The notes under the pieces were generated by a model. That model saw nothing but the letters and a program-made list of their open reading frames with translations. It had not been told where the DNA came from and ran no database searches. From contig JAEDHT010000054.1 in assembly GCA_016296885.1 (NCBI GenBank), positions 1 to 6,828 of the forward strand: 6,828 nucleotides of DNA, written 5' to 3'. Source of the stretch: Clostridiaceae bacterium (lineage in GTDB: Bacteria > Bacillota > Clostridia > Oscillospirales > Acutalibacteraceae). Made by a program: the position numbers and the translations under genes. Within the stretch, counting starts at the first letter, position 1, and every line of letters starts with the position of its first letter. Of the stretch, positions 5,311 to 6,828 are shown in pieces.

Positions 5311-6743
5311 ATAAAAAAGACAAGATAGTCTGCATGGACTATTCTATTAAAGAAAATAAAGATGTAGTATACTGTGCCATACCAAAATCTCTTCTGAATG
5401 TATGGCTTGATGTATATCAAGTCAGTTTTAAAAAGTATATAGACTTTATTGTAAAAAATTATTCGGGACTCCTTTGGGAAGATGGAAAAGATATAAATAC
5501 ATCCGCTAGCCTAAGGCATATCCTTATTAATGCTAAAATGCTTGAGGAAATTGATTTTAATATAGCTAAACAAAGCGAAGAAAGTAATCAGTCCGAGCAA
5601 TCTATGAATACATATTATAATATTAAAAAGAATTTTGGTTTTGGCTGTATGCGACTTCCTATGAAAGACGATGAGGTTGACTACGATGAATTCACAAAAA
5701 TGGTTGATACTTTCATAGAAGAAGGATTCAACTATTTTGATACGGCGCATGGCTATCTAAACGGCAAGAGTGAGATTGCTTTGCGTGAGTGTTTGACCTC
5801 TCGGTATCCGAGAGAATCATATGTTCTTGCTAATAAGCTTTCTACCCATCATTTTTCAAAGCAGGAAGATATCCGGCCCTTATTTAAAAGTCAGCTTGAG
5901 GCTTGTGGCGTGGAATACTTTGATTTTTATTTAATGCACGCACAAGATAAAAATATCTTTGATAAATATAAGGAATGTAATGCTTATGAAACCGCATTTG
6001 AATTAAAAAGTGAAGGCTATATTCGTCATGTAGGTATCTCATTCCATGATAAAGCCGCTGTTCTTGATCAAATCCTAGCTGAATATCCCGATATAGAAGT
6101 AGTTCAAATCCAATTTAACTATGTTGATTACGATGACCCCTCTGTAGAATCTCGTAAAGTTTACGAGGTATGCAGAAATCATAATAAACCTGTAATTATT
6201 ATGGAACCTGTTAAGGGTGGCTGCCTTGTAAACCTTCCTGTTGATGCTCAAGCAATATTTGATGAGCTGGACGGTGGCAGCAATGCAAGTTACGCTATTC
6301 GTTTTGCAGCAGGCTTTGAAGGCGTTATGATGGTATTATCAGGCATGGGTAATATGGAAATGATGAATGATAATATTAGCTATATGAAGGATTTTAAGCC
6401 TTTGAACGATAAAGAACATGAGGCTATAAAAAAAGTTTGCGATATTTTCAATTCACAAAATCATATTCCCTGTACTGCTTGTAAATATTGTACGGAGCGT
6501 TGCCCTCAAAACATTCCTATCCCCGATATATTTGCATGCCTTAATGATAAGAAAACATTTAACACTTGGAATCCTGAATATTATTACGGTGTTCACACGC
6601 AAAAAGGTGGTAAAGCAAGTGAGTGCATTGCGTGTGGTATATGTGAGGAAATATGCCCACAGCATTTAAAAATACGTGATCTTTTAAAAGATGTAGCCGC
6701 TGAATTTGAGAAGCAAGAAGAAGCTGATGAAAGTAATGAATGA
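5265..6743 (+). CDS. Aldo/keto reductase with two [4Fe-4S] clusters, with a ~113-residue N-terminal extension
   Basis: From residue 114 (ATG 5604) onward this is a complete aldo/keto reductase of about 379 residues, opening with NFGFGCMRLPM. Numbered from 5604, the catalytic tetrad is visible: Asp46 (YFDTA), Tyr51 (HGY), Lys78 (ANKL) and His112 (YLMHAQ). NAD(P)H-dependent carbonyl reduction is the expected activity. The C-terminus has two ferredoxin-type motifs C-x2-C-x2-C-x3-CP (C290-C300 and C341-C351), as in clostridial Fe-S aldo/keto reductases; these probably pass electrons, and the substrate is unknown. The first 113 residues, from ATG 5265, are not part of that family and end in a Ser/Gln/Glu-rich linker (SEESNQSEQS). 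They read as the C-terminal continuation of the unknown protein upstream in the -1 frame. Neither ATG 5265 nor ATG 5604 has a convincing Shine-Dalgarno, which favours a fused or coupled product. The reductase identity is firm; the start is uncertain. Confidence 0.85.
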   Translation: MEMLEEYKKEVNDSVNKKDKIVCMDYSIKENKDVVYCAIPKSLLNVWLDVYQVSFKKYIDFIVKNYSGLLWEDGKDINTSASLRHILINAKMLEEIDFNIAKQSEESNQSEQSMNTYYNIKKNFGFGCMRLPMKDDEVDYDEFTKMVDTFIEEGFNYFDTAHGYLNGKSEIALRECLTSRYPRESYVLANKLSTHHFSKQEDIRPLFKSQLEACGVEYFDFYLMHAQDKNIFDKYKECNAYETAFELKSEGYIRHVGISFHDKAAVLDQILAEYPDIEVVQIQFNYVDYDDPSVESRKVYEVCRNHNKPVIIMEPVKGGCLVNLPVDAQAIFDELDGGSNASYAIRFAAGFEGVMMVLSGMGNMEMMNDNISYMKDFKPLNDKEHEAIKKVCDIFNSQNHIPCTACKYCTERCPQNIPIPDIFACLNDKKTFNTWNPEYYYGVHTQKGGKASECIACGICEEICPQHLKIRDLLKDVAAEFEKQEEADESNE

Positions 6744-6828
6744 TAACTTGAAAAAAGCAAAAGAGCTTTTAAAAAGTTTCTACTCCAAATTTCGTAATGG
6801 ATTTGGTAAAGCAAGTTCCAATTTTGCA
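6736..6828 (+). CDS. Start of an unidentified gene running off the right edge
   Basis: ATG 6736 overlaps the reductase stop by 8 bases in another frame and stays open for 31 codons to the window end. It reads MNDNLKKAKELLKSFYSKF and then a Gly/Ser-containing stretch. The Lys-rich amphipathic helix look and the overlap support a co-translated downstream gene. The Shine-Dalgarno is weak (GAAAG just upstream). The fragment is too short for a function. Confidence 0.45.
   Translation, partial: MNDNLKKAKELLKSFYSKFRNGFGKASSNFA

Noticed and set aside
6752..6770. AAAAGC/GCTTTT hairpin after the reductase as a terminator
   Set aside because: It is a short A/T-rich stem whose T's are part of the stem, and it lies inside an open frame starting at 6736.
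1..6828. CRISPR array, insertion sequence, tRNA or rRNA genes
   Set aside because: I saw no regularly spaced direct repeats, transposase-like protein, terminal inverted repeats around a gene, or tRNA-like cloverleaf in the window.

Overview
The window looks like chromosomal DNA of a low-GC Gram-positive gut-type bacterium, most likely a Clostridia/Ruminococcus-like anaerobe. The support is an A/T-rich base composition, purine-rich Shine-Dalgarno sites, a secreted protein with a type I dockerin (the cellulosome docking module), and an aldo/keto reductase carrying two C-terminal [4Fe-4S] motifs of the kind common in anaerobic Clostridia. This is inference from gene content; no rRNA or other marker gene is present.

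Region 1 (1-1551, plus strand) is a compact two-gene operon. A near-consensus promoter has a perfect 7-1-7 palindrome filling its spacer. It is followed by an AbrB/MazE-like small protein and, in an ATGA overlap, a short HipA-type kinase, and it ends in a clear intrinsic terminator. The layout is that of an autoregulated toxin-antitoxin-type module, with an AbrB-like partner in place of the usual HTH protein HipB.

Region 2 (1640-3235, minus strand) encodes a secreted protein with a signal peptide, three copies of a roughly 120-residue beta-rich module, a Thr/Asp-rich linker and a C-terminal type I dockerin. Its upstream region holds a good ribosome binding site, a weak promoter candidate and a 13-bp palindrome identical to the core of the classical Fur box. 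No catalytic domain is recognisable.

Region 3 (3245-3648) has no recognisable gene. It holds a GC-rich 10-bp hairpin, a strong plus-strand terminator with no visible plus-strand gene in front of it, a weak promoter candidate and a strong Shine-Dalgarno site.

Region 4 (3649-6743, plus strand) is the most unusual part. The strong Shine-Dalgarno/ATG at 3649 opens an 18-codon reading frame that stops at a TAA, but the same frame resumes and stays open for about 530 codons. That long frame ends just after an A7 run placed exactly as a -1 slippery heptamer. The -1 frame then continues without a stop through about 113 residues of unknown sequence into a complete aldo/keto reductase. The region is therefore either one ~1030-residue gene (unknown protein fused to a reductase) interrupted by one stop and one frameshift, or a set of coupled or recoded ORFs. 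The unknown part belongs to no family I recognise. A further gene starts at 6736, overlapping the reductase stop, and runs off the window.

Nothing here is a proven new system. The candidates worth checking are the unknown-protein/reductase locus with its stop and slippery site, and the AbrB-HipA pair with its built-in operator.
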